Shown in pieces: positions 1-10,366 of a DNA stretch of 64,000 bases (position 1 is its first letter; every line of letters starts with the position of its first letter). Position numbers and translations under genes: made by a program. This DNA is from Gloeobacter violaceus PCC 7421 (GTDB lineage: Bacteria; Cyanobacteriota; Cyanobacteriia; Gloeobacterales; Gloeobacteraceae): positions 3,100,001 through 3,164,000 of the forward strand of contig NC_005125.1 of NCBI RefSeq assembly GCF_000011385.1. Direction: 5' to 3'. Below the pieces are notes generated by a model. The model saw only the letters and a list, made by a program, of their open reading frames with translations, searched no databases and had not been told where the DNA came from.

Positions 1-1137
1 GCCGAAGAACAGGCACAGCAGGCGGAGTGGGCTGCCAACCAGGCCCCTGTCGCCACCGAAAATGCCCCCGCCGAGAACTTCGACTTTCACCGGAGGCAAT
101 TTCTGGAGGCGCTGCGCCAGCAGTTCAGCCTCCAGCGCCGCCGCAGCTTGATTGCTATCCTCGGGTTTTTGCTCGACTGGGCACAGGCGGTCGCCTGGGT
201 CGTCGGGGCCACCGTGGTGCTGTATATCTTTCCCTGGACGCGGGCCTATGCCTTTCAGGTGCTGCGCATCCCCTTCGTGCTGCTGGGGATCTGGTTTGTG
301 GCGGGCCTCGCCAACCGGATCGGCGACGCGGTGATCGAACGCTTCTCGAAGGTGTGGGAAGAAAACGACCTGTTCGACCTGGCGGACGTACAGCGCAAGT
401 CCCTGCGCATCGCCACCACCATCCAGGCGCTCAAGGGCCTCAAGACTTTTATGATCTACCTGGTGGCCATCGGCTCAGCGCTCTCGTTTCTCGGAGTGCC
501 CCTGGGCTCGGTGCTCGCCATCGGCGGTCTGGTGGCCTTCGCGATTTCTTTTAGTCTGCAAAACCTGGTCAAAGACCTGGTCAACGGCTGCCTGATTCTC
601 TGGGAGGACCAGTTTGCGATCGGCGATGTGGTGGCGATCGGCGCGGTCTCAGGCGCGGTCGAGAACCTGAGCCTGCGGGTCACCCAACTGCGCAACAGCG
701 AAGGGCGGCTGATTACGATTCCCAACAGCGCCATCGCCCAGGTGGAGAACCTGACGCGCACCTGGTCGCGGGTGGATTTTGCCGTCGAGGTCGCCTACGA
801 CACCGATATCCGCCGCGCCCTGGCGGTGATTGGCGACATCGCCCGCACCATGTACGACGAGCCCGAGTGGCACGCCCAGATGCTCGAAGCGCCGCAGGTG
901 CTGGGAGTCGACGCGCTCTCTTCGACCGGGGCGCTCATTCGGGTATGGCTGCGCACCCAGCCGGGGCAGCAGTGGGCGGTGGGGCGCGAATTCCGCCTGC
1001 GCGTGCGCCTGGCCCTGGAGCAGAACCAAATCGATATCGGCACCCCCCAGCAGGCGCTGCTCTACAAGGGGACGGTACCCACGCCCAACGGCAACAGCAG
1101 CGCCGGGAGCGGGAGCCAACCCGTCAACAAGCCATAA
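1..1137 (+). CDS. MscS-family mechanosensitive channel, 5' end outside window
   Basis: The frame is open from base 1 and ends at a TAA, so about 378 residues are visible and the start lies upstream; the TTG at 148 is inside the gene. The visible N-terminal part is polar and leads into several hydrophobic helices. A Gly/Ala-rich pore helix (GSVLAIGGLVAFAISFSLQ) is followed by NLVKDLVNG, the typical MscS TM3-to-beta-domain transition, then a beta-rich domain with TIPNS. The family opens under membrane tension to release solutes during hypo-osmotic shock. The C-terminus is a low-complexity Ser/Gly/Asn tail. It converges on the atp operon. The family call is firm; whether the missing N-terminus adds a sensor domain cannot be seen. 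Confidence 0.9.
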   Translation, partial: AEEQAQQAEWAANQAPVATENAPAENFDFHRRQFLEALRQQFSLQRRRSLIAILGFLLDWAQAVAWVVGATVVLYIFPWTRAYAFQVLRIPFVLLGIWFVAGLANRIGDAVIERFSKVWEENDLFDLADVQRKSLRIATTIQALKGLKTFMIYLVAIGSALSFLGVPLGSVLAIGGLVAFAISFSLQNLVKDLVNGCLILWEDQFAIGDVVAIGAVSGAVENLSLRVTQLRNSEGRLITIPNSAIAQVENLTRTWSRVDFAVEVAYDTDIRRALAVIGDIARTMYDEPEWHAQMLEAPQVLGVDALSSTGALIRVWLRTQPGQQWAVGREFRLRVRLALEQNQIDIGTPQQALLYKGTVPTPNGNSSAGSGSQPVNKP

Positions 1138-1330
1138 AAAATGGACGCCCTCGGGCCGAAAAAGCACCGACTCAAGGCAAGGTGATCTGCCCTACCTGGG
1201 TTTCCCACTGGCACTCACCGGCGATCGTGGTGGCCCGCTCGCCCACCACCCACACGCCGGTCAGATCCGGGGCTGTCTGTGCGCCCAGGTAGTCACCATA
1301 CCTTTTGCTGCTTCATGCGCACAATCGTCC

Positions 1331-1369
1331 CAAAGAAAAAGGCGCGCGCTTCAGCTGCGCGCCCTTTGA
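1331..1369 (-). terminator. Rho-independent terminator of the atp operon
   Basis: Read on the minus strand, CAAAGGGCGCGC pairs across a short loop with GCGCGCCTTT and is followed by TTTTTCTTT. It lies about 20 bases beyond the atpA stop, so transcription of the operon appears to stop right after the alpha subunit. Confidence 0.85.
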
Positions 1370-1388
1370 GGTTGAACGAAATCTGCGC

Positions 1389-2930
1389 CTACTTCTTGAC
1401 GGTCGTCTTAAAGTCGTTGAGCGCCTTTTTGAGCAGGTCCACCGCTTTGTCGGTGAGGGCTTTGGTGGTCTCGATTTCCTGGCCGTACTCAGACACGCTG
1501 GAATCGAGATAGTTGAGGAACTGCTGCTTGAAGGGCTGGATGCCTTTGACGTCGATGTCGTCGAGGTAGCCGTTGGTGGCGGCATAGATGATCGCCACCT
1601 GCTGGGCCACCGACAGGGGCGAGTACTGCGGCTGCTTGAGGATTTCGCGCAGGCGCAGACCGCGGGCGAGCTGGGCCTGGGTGGCCTTATCGAGGTCGGA
1701 GGCAAACTGCGAAAAGGCCTCCAGTTCGCTGAACTGGGCCAGATCGAGGCGCAGTTTGCCGGCCACTTTTTTCATCGCCTTGGTCTGGGCGGCCCCGCCC
1801 ACCCGCGAGACCGAGATGCCCGCGTCGATGGCAGGGCGCAGTCCCGAGTTGAACAGGCCCGAATCGAGGAAGATCTGGCCGTCGGTGATCGAGATGACGT
1901 TGGTGGGGATGTAGGCCGAGACGTCACCCGCCTGGGTCTCGATGATCGGCAGGGCGGTGAGCGAACCTTCGCCCAGATCGGGGCTCAGTTTGGCGGCGCG
2001 CTCAAGCAAGCGCGAGTGCAAGTAGAACACGTCGCCCGGATAGGCTTCGCGGCCCGGCGGACGGCGCAACAGCAGCGACATCTGGCGGTAGGCCACCGCC
2101 TGCTTGGAGAGATCGTCGTAGACCAGCAGGGCGGCGTTGATCTTTTTGTCGGAGCCCGGCAGGGTGAGGCCGTTGTACATGACGTACTCGCCCAGGGTGC
2201 AACCGGTGTAAGGCGCCAGGTACTGCAGGGCGGCAGGCTCGTTGGCATTGGCGGCGACGATGATCGTGTATTCCAGGGCGCCGCGCGAGCGCAGCACCTC
2301 GACGATCTGAGCCACGGTAGAAGCTTTCTGGCCAATGGCGACGTAGACGCAAACGACGCCTTTACCCTTCTGGTTGAGGATGGTGTCGATGGCGATCGTC
2401 GTCTTGCCGGTCTGGCGGTCGCCGATAATCAGCTCGCGCTGACCGCGGCCGATCGGGATCATGGCGTCGATGGCGGTGATGCCCGTCGCCAAAGGTTCGT
2501 AGACCGATTTGCGCTTGATGATGCCGGGGGCGGGCGATTCGAGCAGGCGGGTTTCGCTGCCGACGATGTCGCCCTTGCCGTCGATGGGAATCGCCAGGGC
2601 ATTGACGACCCGGCCCAAGAAGGCCGGTCCCACCGGAATCGAAGCGATGCGGCCGGTGGCGCGCACGGTGGAGCCTTCTTCGATCGTGCGGCCTGCGCCC
2701 ATCAGCACCGCGCCGACGTTGTCCTCTTCGAGGTTGAGGGCGATGCCGATCGTGCCGTCCTCGAATTCGAGCAGTTCGGAGGCCATGCACTTTTCAAGAC
2801 CGTAGACGCGGGCGATGCCGTCGCCGACCTGCAGCACCGTGCCGACGTTGGTCACCTGCAGTTCGGTGTTGTACTTCTGGATTTGATCGCGGATGACGGA
2901 GCTGATTTCGTCCGGGCGAATCGTGAACAT
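1389..2930 (-). CDS. atpA: ATP synthase F1 subunit alpha
   Basis: This 513-residue protein is the non-catalytic nucleotide-binding subunit of the F1 head (about 505 residues is usual in cyanobacteria). The P-loop GDRQTGKT lies near residue 170, and the alpha signature [14 protein letters not shown] is present. Three domains follow the family order: N-terminal beta barrel, nucleotide-binding domain, and C-terminal helical domain. It is the last gene of the leftward operon, 16 bases after atpH, and is followed at once by a terminator. The gamma gene that often follows alpha in cyanobacteria is absent here. Confidence 0.99.
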   Translation of the reverse strand: MFTIRPDEISSVIRDQIQKYNTELQVTNVGTVLQVGDGIARVYGLEKCMASELLEFEDGTIGIALNLEEDNVGAVLMGAGRTIEEGSTVRATGRIASIPVGPAFLGRVVNALAIPIDGKGDIVGSETRLLESPAPGIIKRKSVYEPLATGITAIDAMIPIGRGQRELIIGDRQTGKTTIAIDTILNQKGKGVVCVYVAIGQKASTVAQIVEVLRSRGALEYTIIVAANANEPAALQYLAPYTGCTLGEYVMYNGLTLPGSDKKINAALLVYDDLSKQAVAYRQMSLLLRRPPGREAYPGDVFYLHSRLLERAAKLSPDLGEGSLTALPIIETQAGDVSAYIPTNVISITDGQIFLDSGLFNSGLRPAIDAGISVSRVGGAAQTKAMKKVAGKLRLDLAQFSELEAFSQFASDLDKATQAQLARGLRLREILKQPQYSPLSVAQQVAIIYAATNGYLDDIDVKGIQPFKQQFLNYLDSSVSEYGQEIETTKALTDKAVDLLKKALNDFKTTVKK

Positions 2931-2946
2931 GGCTACCTCTCGATTT

Positions 2947-3504
2947 TCAAGAAAGCGTGAGCTGCAAGGTGAGCTTGCGCAGCTGGCCGCGCAGACTGGC
3001 GTCGATTACTTCGTCGCCAATCTTGATGATCATGCCGCCCAAGAGTTCTGGATCGACGCGCCGGCGCAACTCGACGCGCACAGCAGCGGTGCGCCGACGA
3101 ATGCGCTCGATGAGAGCGCTCGCCTGCTCTTCACTCAGGGGCACCGCCGAGATCACCTCCGCCAGGGTCGTCTGCTGCAGCTCGCGCAAGATGCGCTGGT
3201 AGCTCGTGCAGACGGGGCGCAAAAGCGCGATCCGCCGCCGGTCTACCATCAACTGCAAAAAGTTGAGCATGTAGGGATGCACCTTGCCGCCAAAAGCTTC
3301 GACCAGCAGGCGCTTCTTGTCCGCCATGGCGATGATGGGCACTACCAGGAAGCGCTCGAAATCGGGAGACTCCTCCATCACCTGGAGCATTCCGTCGGTG
3401 TCGTTGCCAAACTGCTCCAGAAGCCCCGTCTCGGAAAGGGCGAGTTCTTTGAGTGCCTCGGCGTAGCGCTGGGCTATCTGTTCGCTGTCTTTGCCTTGCT
3501 GCAT
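2947..3504 (-). CDS. atpH: ATP synthase F1 subunit delta
   Basis: This 185-residue OSCP/delta-family protein is the cap that joins the top of the alpha3-beta3 head to the peripheral stalk. The N-terminal helical bundle ([14 protein letters not shown]) and the C-terminal family signature ([20 protein letters not shown]) are both clear. It sits 3 bases after the b subunit gene and 16 before alpha, so it is translated as part of the same operon. In cyanobacterial nomenclature this gene is often called atpD. Confidence 0.97.
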   Translation of the reverse strand: MQQGKDSEQIAQRYAEALKELALSETGLLEQFGNDTDGMLQVMEESPDFERFLVVPIIAMADKKRLLVEAFGGKVHPYMLNFLQLMVDRRRIALLRPVCTSYQRILRELQQTTLAEVISAVPLSEEQASALIERIRRRTAAVRVELRRRVDPELLGGMIIKIGDEVIDASLRGQLRKLTLQLTLS

Positions 3505-3507
3505 GGT

Positions 3508-4035
3508 CTAGTCCAGTAATTGGATGCTGCGATCGAGCAGGCGGCGCTGGGTGGCCTCGTCGAGTTCGCCGGGCAGGCGCTCGCGCAGGCGGGCGAGGGC
3601 GTCGCCCACCACTTTGAGGCGCACCTGGGTGAGGATGCGCTGCTGCTCGTTGCGCAGGTCTTGATCGACTGTCTCGCGCACCCGGGCGATATCGATCTGG
3701 GCTTGATCGAGAACCTGGGCACGCACCCGCTCGGCGTTGGTGCGGGCAGAAGCGAGGATCTGCTGGGCTTGAACCTGGGCCTGGGAGAGGTTCTGGCGGG
3801 CGGTCGCCAGTTCCTGCTCCGCCTGGCGGCCCCGGTTTTCGACCTCGCGGATGCCGTTTTCGATCTCGCTCTTGCGCTCGCCCAGCACGCGGCCAAAGTA
3901 GCCGCGCGCCAGGAAGATGAGCAACCCAAACACAATGGCGATGTTGATGATGTTGGTCTCGAGCAGGTTCAGATTGAGGCTGAACCCGCGGCTTTCGGCC
4001 TCCTCGGCAGCCAGAACCAGCGGCATCCAATCCAT
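3508..4035 (-). CDS. atpF: ATP synthase Fo subunit b
   Basis: This 175-residue peripheral-stalk subunit has one N-terminal membrane helix (NIINIAIVFGLLIFLARGY) followed by a long charged coiled coil rich in Glu, Arg, Gln and Ala. It pairs with b' to form a heterodimeric stalk, as in photosynthetic bacteria and plastids. Its ATG overlaps the TGA of the b' gene by one base (TGATG), indicating translational coupling that would favour equal amounts of the two subunits. Confidence 0.96.
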   Translation of the reverse strand: MDWMPLVLAAEEAESRGFSLNLNLLETNIINIAIVFGLLIFLARGYFGRVLGERKSEIENGIREVENRGRQAEQELATARQNLSQAQVQAQQILASARTNAERVRAQVLDQAQIDIARVRETVDQDLRNEQQRILTQVRLKVVGDALARLRERLPGELDEATQRRLLDRSIQLLD

Positions 4036-4565
4036 CAGAACCTCCTGGCCGAATCGCTCAACAACTTCTCGCTGAGGGTGCGGCTGATCGCCTCCACCTC
4101 CCCCGACAGGCTGGCCAAAGCCGCCTGCTTCTGCTTGTCCAGATCGGCCTGGGCCTGCGCGATGCGCTCCTGGGCTTCTCTTTGGGCTTCGGCAAGCTGC
4201 TGGGCGCGGATCTTCTGCGCCTCGGCTTCTGCCGCTGCGATCACCTGCTGCGCCTCCAGGCGGGTGGTGCGCAGCTCCTGCTCGTACTGATCGGCAAGGG
4301 CCTTGGCCTCGTCGAAGCGGCGCTGGGCGCTGCCGGCATTCGAGCGGATGTACTCGCTGCGCTCCTCGATCACCCTGGAGATCGGTCCATAGAAGACCGC
4401 GCTCAAGATGGTCATCAACAACAGGAAGTTGACAATCTGCAGCACCAGCGTGCCGCCGAAGTCGAACAATCCTCCCGATTCAGCCTCCGCCGCCGCCGCT
4501 TCCTCGGCCGCCAAAAGCAGCAGGTGAGCGGCCCAACCCGGGTCAAACAGCATATCCACGATCAA
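4035..4565 (-). CDS. atpG: ATP synthase Fo subunit b'
   Basis: This 176-residue second b-type subunit has an acidic, Ala-rich N-terminus, one membrane helix ([20 protein letters not shown]) and a coiled coil from about residue 65. The [17 protein letters not shown] segment is typical of b' subunits. It lies between the c subunit gene and b, the standard cyanobacterial order, and its stop codon overlaps the start of b. The name atpG is used for b' in many annotations and should not be confused with the gamma gene of E. coli. Confidence 0.95.
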
Positions 4566-4581
4566 CCCCTCCGCCAGCGGC

Positions 4582-5620
<1,039 letters not shown>

Positions 5621-5647
5621 CCAACCATCCTCCAAGTGCCAACCCGT

Positions 5648-6052
5648 CTAAACGTCACCGAACAGCGTCCGCAAAGTGTCGACCAGGATCGCCGCCTTGA
5701 TGGTCAAAAAACCAAAGAAAGTCGGCAGAATCTCGAGTGATCCGGACTTGATTGCCATCACCATCAGGACGGCGAAAAGTCCGACGCGCGCCGGCCCTCC
5801 CAGACGGCGGTCGCCATCGCCAATACTCTGGATACTGCGATCGAGCATCCGAAAGTATAGTAGGCCACCGCCCGCACCCAGAAGGTAACTTAAAGCCGTA
5901 TTCAATGAATAAGCGAAACCGATCACCACAAACGCAAAAGCAGCAATGACGACAACTGTCAGATAGATCCGCCGCCTCAGCGCGTGGTAATCTGCCATGG
6001 AATCACCCACCATTGTCGGTTGGGATCCCTCGGCCGGCGATTCGCTCAACAT
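5648..6052 (-). CDS. atpI: ATP synthase subunit I (AtpI)
   Basis: This 134-residue hydrophobic protein has about four membrane helices and heads the operon, the usual place for AtpI. AtpI-type proteins are thought to help assemble the c ring or handle cations and are not part of the finished enzyme. The GGLLYFRMLDRSI segment is characteristic of cyanobacterial members. The start is uncertain: the ATG at 6052 has GGGGGAAG almost touching it, and in-frame ATGs at 6013 and 5998 would remove a poorly conserved N-terminus. Confidence 0.88.
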   Translation of the reverse strand: MLSESPAEGSQPTMVGDSMADYHALRRRIYLTVVVIAAFAFVVIGFAYSLNTALSYLLGAGGGLLYFRMLDRSIQSIGDGDRRLGGPARVGLFAVLMVMAIKSGSLEILPTFFGFLTIKAAILVDTLRTLFGDV

Positions 6053-6099
6053 CTTCCCCCGATGAACCAGATCGGCTGCGAAAGCAGGTTTTCGGCTTC

Positions 6100-6105
6100 A
6101 CTATA
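6100..6105 (-). promoter_or_regulatory. Possible -10 element for the atp operon
   Basis: On the minus strand TATAGT occurs about 48 bases before the atpI ATG and matches a sigma-70-type -10 box. No good -35 hexamer stands at 16-18 bases, so this is only a candidate. Confidence 0.3.
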
Positions 6106-6203
6106 CCATAGGCTGCGCAACAAACCTTAAGATTCAGTAGGAATTTTTGCTTAGTTGGTGAAAGTTGTGCATTCCCGATGTCAGGCACCCGCTCAGTGCC
6201 CGA

Positions 6204-6377
6204 CTAGAGGCCAAACAAGCGCGAGAGCAACGAATAAACCAGCAATACGGCTCCGGCAGTTAGCACAACCAGGCCGCCCGCGAGCACCAGGTCCTCCTCC
6301 CGTTGCCGCCAGCCCCGCTCGATCAGGTGGATAGCCCACCCCAACAACAACACTGCTATAATCGCTGTGGTTAACAT
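6204..6377 (-). CDS. Small two-helix membrane protein, 57 residues
   Basis: This short ATG-to-TAG frame encodes a 57-residue protein: a hydrophobic helix (TTAIIAVLLLGWAIHLI), a charged turn (ERGWRQREED), and a second helix (LVLAGGLVVLTAGAVLLVY). The hairpin topology and strong codon bias fit a real small membrane protein. It lies upstream of atpI on the same strand, with the candidate atp promoter between them, so it is probably a separate unit. No strong ribosome binding site is seen. The function is unknown. Confidence 0.6.
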   Translation of the reverse strand: MLTTAIIAVLLLGWAIHLIERGWRQREEDLVLAGGLVVLTAGAVLLVYSLLSRLFGL

Positions 6378-6420
6378 AACTTTACACTAACAAAGATTCG
6401 GCAAAACGGGCGGGTTAGCG

Positions 6421-6783
6421 GTGGATCTCGACCTTCAGACAGTCGAACGGGCGGTGCGGGCGGTCCGCCTTGGGGCGATTGGAGCGGCGGGGCTTGCTTC
6501 GATGGCCGAGCGCAGCCTCGCGGTGGCCGAGTTCGCAGGGGAGCACGCCCGTGCAGGTGGCCTGACCCGGCAGACCCTTTCGGAGCGCGCCGCCGAGGAT
6601 GAACTGATGTGGCTTTTTCGAGTCGGGGTGGTGCGCCGCGAAGTGGACGGCCAGGGCATCACCGATCGCTTTCGGCTGACGCCTTTGGGCAATCGCGTGC
6701 TCACCGAGGTGCGCCGGGCGGACCTGCCCGCGCTTTCGCCGCTCGATCAGGTGGGCAATCTGCTCACCCGCTGGCTTTCCTAA
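6421..6783 (+). CDS. Npun_F0494-like cyanobacterial protein
   Basis: This 120-residue soluble protein begins at a GTG. Its C-terminal half, with ELMWLFRVGVVRREVDGQG and DRFRLTPLG, resembles a conserved cyanobacterial family known by the Nostoc name Npun_F0494 and has the look of a small winged-helix or helical domain. The assignment is from memory of the motif, not a search. It precedes another cyanobacterial hypothetical on the same strand 46 bases downstream. The function is unknown. Confidence 0.6.
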   Translation: MDLDLQTVERAVRAVRLGAIGAAGLASMAERSLAVAEFAGEHARAGGLTRQTLSERAAEDELMWLFRVGVVRREVDGQGITDRFRLTPLGNRVLTEVRRADLPALSPLDQVGNLLTRWLS

Positions 6784-6829
6784 CGGCCGGTGCTCTAAAC
6801 TACGGCTAGCGCGAAGTCGGGATCATTAT

Positions 6830-7435
6830 ATGGACGCAGCACTAAAGACAGTTTTGGACAAAGCTCGCCAATCGGACCTGCGCGCCCTGCGCACCGAAGT
6901 CGCGGCCCTGGGTGACGGGTTGGTGGTGCGGGCGACCTTGGTGCTCGCGGAGCAGGAATTTACCGCCCACGCCCCTTGCGAAAATACCGCGGACGTCGGC
7001 CGCGCCGAGGAGCAGGCGATTTTGCGCGCCTGCTCCTTCGCCGGTCTGGAGTCGGGCCGGCTGCTCGCGGTCGTACCGCCGCCCGCTTCCCCGATGGCCG
7101 CCCCGCAGGCGGACGCCGCTCCCCAGCCCGCGCGGCCGGGATTGTTCGACAACAGCGGCCCGCTCTACCCGGAAGCGGACATCGAACCGGCCGCCCCTTT
7201 CGGGGAGGAGCCCCTGGAGGCAGCGGGCGAACCGTTCGACCGCGACGCGCTGATGACTGAGAGCTTGAGCTTGATGTCCGCCATAGACATGGACGCCAAG
7301 GCCGGCCGCAGCCATCTGGTGCAGACCTACGGCAAGCGCAGCCGCAACGAACTGAGTGACGAGGAACTCCTCAGCTTTGTCGAATATCTGCGCGCCCAGA
7401 ACCACGCCAACCTGACGAAGCGGCTGCCATTTTAG
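6830..7435 (+). CDS. Hypothetical protein with a two-part layout
   Basis: This 201-residue protein has an N-terminal alpha/beta-like domain (residues 1-85), a Pro/Ala-rich linker (about 85-120), and a C-terminal helical segment with KRSRNELSDEELLSFVEYL. It contains no membrane helix or signal peptide. Such architecture, with a single-strand-annealing-like N-terminal fold, occurs in cyanobacterial proteins of unknown role; the fold suggestion is weak. Codon use matches the surrounding core genes. Confidence 0.6.
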   Translation: MDAALKTVLDKARQSDLRALRTEVAALGDGLVVRATLVLAEQEFTAHAPCENTADVGRAEEQAILRACSFAGLESGRLLAVVPPPASPMAAPQADAAPQPARPGLFDNSGPLYPEADIEPAAPFGEEPLEAAGEPFDRDALMTESLSLMSAIDMDAKAGRSHLVQTYGKRSRNELSDEELLSFVEYLRAQNHANLTKRLPF

Positions 7436-7541
7436 AGTCTGGTCGCCGAAATATATCGCAATCATTCTCAACGCCTTCCAGAAGCTCACTACAATTTATG
7501 TATTCGGTTGAATTCCTCGAAGGAAGGCGGAGGGACGCAAT

Positions 7542-7850
7542 ATGAACGGCCTGGACAAATTCACCAAAAAATATCGACTTGTCTGTACGCTGACCTTCGG
7601 GGACATCTACGGCCAAGTCGTCGTGTGGCTCATCGGCATCTTCGTCATCCTGGCGCTGTCGCTGTCGTTGATGGGAAGCTCGCCGGTGCTGGCCCTCGGA
7701 GCGATCGGGCTGATTATCGTCGTCTCGCTGCCGTTTTTGCTCTTTGCGTTCGTGACGACGCTATTCAGTCACATCGAGGTCTACCAGACCAACTTCTTCG
7801 ACGACAGCGCCCTTAAGACAAAGGCGTATTCGCGCACCGACTCGAACTGA
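7542..7850 (+). CDS. Small membrane protein, function unknown
   Basis: This 102-residue protein has two strong membrane helices (residues about 28-48 and 52-75) and a polar C-terminal tail. A purine-rich ribosome binding site (GGAGGGA) lies about 6 bases before the ATG, which supports the start. The last 38 bases overlap the 3' end of the convergent PHP gene. No family was recognised. Confidence 0.65.
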   Translation: MNGLDKFTKKYRLVCTLTFGDIYGQVVVWLIGIFVILALSLSLMGSSPVLALGAIGLIIVVSLPFLLFAFVTTLFSHIEVYQTNFFDDSALKTKAYSRTDSN

Positions 7851-8604
7851 GCCAGCCGTCTTCGAGGCCGATAGGCGGGAGCAGGCCGTCGCGTTGAGAG
7901 CCCGACCAGCCGTGGTAGTCGTGGCTGCCCCAGCAGGCTTTGCCCCGCTTTTGCGCCTGTTCCAGCCAGTACTGCTGCCGGTCGAGGGGATGATCCGGGT
8001 GGATCACTTCGATGGCATCGACGGCTGCGAGCAGCTCTTCCATCTCAGGAAGATCCGGGTAGCGCTGGGGGTGGGCGAGGCCCACGGTCGCCTGCGATTC
8101 GCGCAGCCAGGCGATGCCGTCGCGCCAGTGGGGAATGCGCGGCCTGAGCCGCTCCAGGTAGGCGTCGCTGTGGGCGGCGGCCCAGGCGTGCAGCGCCTTA
8201 AGAGCGCCGACGGTTGAACCGAGGTGATCGATGACTTGATCGCGGGTGGTCGGGTCAAAAGCGAGGGTGGCTAGCTCCGCGTCGCCGGTGGCATCTTGAA
8301 TGCCGTCGCGCCACACGCGGTTGTATTCGTTTTGAAAAGTACGGGTGTGTTCGAGCAGGCGGCCCTGGGGCTCCAGCCACAGGCCCAGGATGTGCACCTC
8401 GGTGCCGCCGTCGCTCAGGGTACTCAGTTCAATTCCCGGCACCACCCAGGCGGGCAGCGATTCGAGGCTCTGCCAGCCCGCCACCGAGTTGTGGTCGGTG
8501 ATGGCGAGCCGCTCATATCCCAGCGCCTCCGCCTGGGCGACCAGGGCGGCGGGGCTATAGCGACCGTCCGAGAAGCAGGTGTGGTTGTGCAGGCCGACAA
8601 GCAT
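7813..8604 (-). CDS. PHP-domain phosphoesterase
   Basis: This 263-residue protein starts with the PHP metal-binding motif HNHTCFSDG (residues 6-14). Further metal-ligand patterns follow: ITDHNS near residue 37, GIELS near 57, GLAHPQRYPD near 175, and GSHDYHGWSG near 227. PHP proteins hydrolyse phosphoester bonds with a trinuclear metal centre; stand-alone members act on small phosphorylated substrates or nucleic acid ends. The specific substrate cannot be told. The gene overlaps its convergent neighbour by 38 bases. Confidence 0.85.
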   Translation of the reverse strand: MLVGLHNHTCFSDGRYSPAALVAQAEALGYERLAITDHNSVAGWQSLESLPAWVVPGIELSTLSDGGTEVHILGLWLEPQGRLLEHTRTFQNEYNRVWRDGIQDATGDAELATLAFDPTTRDQVIDHLGSTVGALKALHAWAAAHSDAYLERLRPRIPHWRDGIAWLRESQATVGLAHPQRYPDLPEMEELLAAVDAIEVIHPDHPLDRQQYWLEQAQKRGKACWGSHDYHGWSGSQRDGLLPPIGLEDGWLSSSRCANTPLS

Positions 8605-8814
8605 GTTGCGATTCCTTAACTGCCACTGCCACCACGGTAATCAGCCAGGCCCCCGATCGCAAGTTGCCTTCCTTACTATGGAAGACTTCGCCAGCCCCCT
8701 ACGGCAGAGCTGCTGCGCAGAAAACACGGAATCATCGACAAAAGCATAACCCGCCCTTAACCCATGACTGCGAGTCGCAAGCTAAGATTTATGGGATTTT
8801 TCCAGGCTTAATAT

Positions 8815-10366
8815 ATGAACGCGCGATTTTGGCGGTGGCCGGGGGTTTTGCTGGGGATTATTTTTGTCGGGTTGGTGTGGCTGTCGGCTTCAACCGCTGT
8901 CCGCTCGCAAGTTTCCTCGGTGGATGTGATTCACATCTTTCCTCCAGGCGAGGGATTTGGAAAATTTCCCGAGGGTGTGAACCCCTATGGAGGTCTGGTT
9001 CAAGGTACCGACGGCGCCTTTTATGGCACCAACAGCAGCGGCGGGGCCCACGACCTGGGAACGGTCTGCGGTAGGCAGCAGTTCCAGCTTCATCGGCGGC
9101 ACCTATGGCGGCGGTTTGCAGGGTGAGGGAATTCTCTACGAGATTACGACCGATGGGGTTTTCACCGTACTGCATTCGTTCAGCGGTGGGGACGACGGAG
9201 TCGCACCGACTTCTGTCATCCAGGGCAGCGACGGCTACTACTACGGCACCTCCCTCAACGGCGGCGATCCCACCAAGGGTGGCTCGGTCTTCCGCTTCGC
9301 CTATTGCCTGGGTTTGGCGGCCATCAGCAACGCCATCAGCACCGAAGCCGCACCGACCTGCAGTGTGCCCATCACCGCCCGTCTCTTCTACAACGGTGAG
9401 GATATTACCGACACCAAGACACCGAAACGGGTCATCGTCGGTCAACAGATTCCGTTGACAGTGAAGTTCTACCAGAATGGTAAGGAGCTGACGGCGCCGA
9501 ATCCGGTAATCACGACTCTCAAGTGGATGATTCCCGGGAGTTCAATTGCAGGTTATAGTCCCAGTATTGAGGCTGCGACAGTGACTCCACTGGTCACAAC
9601 CGACATCACCAAGCGCAACATTGCCTACTATTGGGTGGATGGCAGCAGCCAGCAAAATTGGGCGGTCTCCATCAACGTTACGGCCAATAACCAGCCCGTG
9701 AGCGCGCGTACCACTCTCACTTTGCTGCGGCCTACAGCAAAAATTACGGCTATTACGGGCGCTGTAACCGTCGGAGGAGGTTGGGACAATACTTACACCC
9801 TAGCCTTTGGCAGTAACAATTCAAGCCCAGGGATTGTTTTTAATCGCACCAGGCTCTCAAATCCAACTGGGTTTTCGGGAAAATGGGAATGGGTGCAACT
9901 AGCCAATATTAATCGACGGCGTTTTCGAACTGATACTAATACATGGGAACGCTTTGTTGGGGTTGGGGTTCTTGATTGCACAGTCTCCGAAGGTACAAAT
10001 GCGGCTGACTGCAGTACATATAATTACGCTGCAACCGTAATAAGAACTAGTGACAGCCCAAGAACACCCTTGTCAAAATCATTCAATATTCCGCTAACCC
10101 CACCGATCAATCGAGCAGAAGTCGATGAAAGCTTCTCAATGTACCTGATGTACCAACCAACTGGTGCGGCGGGCGCGAATGCAATTTGGGTTCCACTGCG
10201 CAAAGTAACTTGGTCTTGGCACGGAAAGGCGCAACTTGACAGCACTGTCCAGAAATGGAAACTGGTTCCCGGCTCAAGCGACAACTCCGTAGATCCCAAG
10301 GACGGGGACGCGACGATACACCCGACATGGACCAGCAGGTTTCCACAGCTTGAGTGGAAGCCATGA
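8815..10366 (+). pseudogene. Frameshifted secreted GloVer-repeat protein
   Basis: The first part (frame of ATG 8815) encodes a signal peptide (hydrophobic residues 9-27) and one Gloeo-Verruco repeat, GLVQGTDGAFYGTNSSGG, then leaves the family pattern at about 9065. The second frame resumes with GGTYGGG, continues through YEITTDGVFTVLHSFSGG and another repeat core (QGSDGYYYGTSLNGG), and then runs into a long beta-rich region ending in a TGA at 10366. The junction lacks roughly 35 residues of a repeat unit and changes frame, which suggests an out-of-frame deletion between repeats, though a sequencing error or two genes cannot be excluded. GloVer proteins are exported beta-propeller-like proteins. 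The gene is AT-richer than its neighbours. Confidence 0.7.

Noticed and set aside
1138-1330. A minus-strand segment that reads as a plausible protein (DYLGAQTAPDLTGVWVV)
   Set aside because: No start codon stands in its frame, it is under 50 codons and lies after the atp terminator.
1305-2960. A long plus-strand open frame covering atpA
   Set aside because: It is antisense to a certain gene, has His/Arg/Gly-rich composition typical of GC-rich shadow frames, and shows no family.
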